Below, piece by piece: positions 6,019 through 6,447 of a DNA stretch of 6,447 nucleotides. Under the pieces are notes generated by a model that saw only the letters and a list, made by a program, of their open reading frames with translations, did not search any database and was not told the DNA's origin. The DNA is from Burkholderiaceae bacterium (GTDB taxonomy: Bacteria; Pseudomonadota; Gammaproteobacteria; Burkholderiales; Burkholderiaceae), in NCBI GenBank assembly GCA_947372155.1, contig CANBSM010000059.1, positions 1-6,447 on the forward strand, in the 5' to 3' direction. Numbering within the stretch: the stretch's first letter is position 1; each line of letters starts with the position of its first letter. Made by a program: the position numbers and the translations under genes.

Positions 6019-6447
6019 TTAGCTGAGTTTTAAATTGAGTAGGCGTTCCGCATTGCCACTGAGAATGGCGATCCGATCGGCATTGCTCAGCCCTGGAGTT
6101 GCCATCACATGTTCCACCGGAAATTCTTCCCAAGGAATAGGGTGATCTGTGCCAATCACCACTTGGCTAACGCCAACTTGTGACACCAGATACTTCAATG
6201 CCTCTGGTGTAAAGACTAGTGAATCAAAGTAGAGTTGCTTTAGATACTCAGACGGCTTCTTCTTCAAAACAATATTGGGATCACAGTTTTGGGGTGACAC
6301 AAAGCAGCTATGGTCCATACGGGGCGCATAGGAGCCTAAAAATCCGCCTCCATGGGCGGCCAGTACTTTGAGTTGTGGATATTTGTCTAGGACGCCTTCG
6401 TAGATAAGGTGTTGCAATGCAATTGTTGTATCCAGTGGATTGCCGAT
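6019..6447 (-). CDS. Amidohydrolase family 2 protein, ACMSD-like (partial, N-terminus outside window)
   Basis: C-terminal 142 residues of a metal-dependent TIM-barrel amidohydrolase of the aminocarboxymuconate-semialdehyde decarboxylase (ACMSD) group. Members decarboxylate or hydrolyse carboxylated aromatic or muconate-type compounds. The frame is open to the right edge (IGNPLDTTIAL followed by QHLIYEGVLDKYP), so the TTG at 6417 is not the start. Visible active-site elements are the His of AAHGGG (codon 6354-6352), matching the catalytic His of ACMSD, and the Asp of GTDHP (codon 6147-6145), matching its metal-binding Asp. The N-terminal HxH metal site and the next metal His lie outside. The end, ILSGNAERLLNL, is the standard C-terminal helix. 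The gene faces the transport operon across a shared terminator, so it is a separate transcript. A functional link with the importer is plausible but inferred from proximity only. Family firm, substrate unknown. Confidence 0.85.
   Translation of the reverse strand: MGNPLDTTIALQHLIYEGVLDKYPQLKVLAAHGGGFLGSYAPRMDHSCFVSPQNCDPNIVLKKKPSEYLKQLYFDSLVFTPEALKYLVSQVGVSQVVIGTDHPIPWEEFPVEHVMATPGLSNADRIAILSGNAERLLNLKLS

Noticed and set aside
5867..6133. Minus-strand ORF of 88 residues across the convergent junction
   Set aside because: It reads through the terminator hairpin and is out of frame with the amidohydrolase, which has clear family motifs over the same DNA.
6415..6417. TTG as start of the amidohydrolase
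   Set aside because: The frame stays open to the window edge with family-typical residues (IGNPLDTTIAL) upstream, so the gene begins outside the window.

Overview
The window looks like a piece of a moderate-GC (by eye about 45-48%) Gram-negative chromosome. Codon use and gene style suggest a betaproteobacterium of the Burkholderiales, possibly a Polynucleobacter-like freshwater lineage. That placement is inferred from general appearance, not from a search. Nothing in it looks mobile: no transposase, integrase, tRNA, rRNA or CRISPR array is visible.

Layout: (1) Positions 1-389, minus strand: 5' part of a GntR-family (FadR/FCD-type) regulator, cut by the left window edge. (2) Positions 390-598: a divergent, very AT-rich intergenic region with inverted repeats, the likely shared control region. 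(3) Positions 599-5926, plus strand: a tight six-gene operon. It holds a periplasmic binding protein (LivK-type), two membrane permeases (LivH- and LivM-type), two ATPases (LivG- and LivF-type) and an alpha/beta hydrolase. Gaps are 10 bp or less and several genes overlap. (4) Positions 5956-5987: a strong 13-bp-stem hairpin that can act as a terminator from both sides. (5) Positions 6019-6447, minus strand: 3' part of an ACMSD-like amidohydrolase (amidohydrolase family 2), cut by the right window edge and convergent with the operon.

How it works together (inference): the regulator probably senses a small organic acid and controls the operon. The five Liv-type proteins make a complete HAAT-family ABC importer. 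The hydrolase translated from the end of the same transcript, and perhaps the amidohydrolase decarboxylase/hydrolase facing it, would process the imported compound. The presence of catabolic enzymes beside the importer suggests a carboxylated, possibly aromatic or ring-derived compound rather than leucine itself, but the sequence does not identify the substrate. Two genes appear to use TTG starts (the LivM- and LivF-type genes). The LivF-type start is best placed at 4395, not at the upstream ATG.
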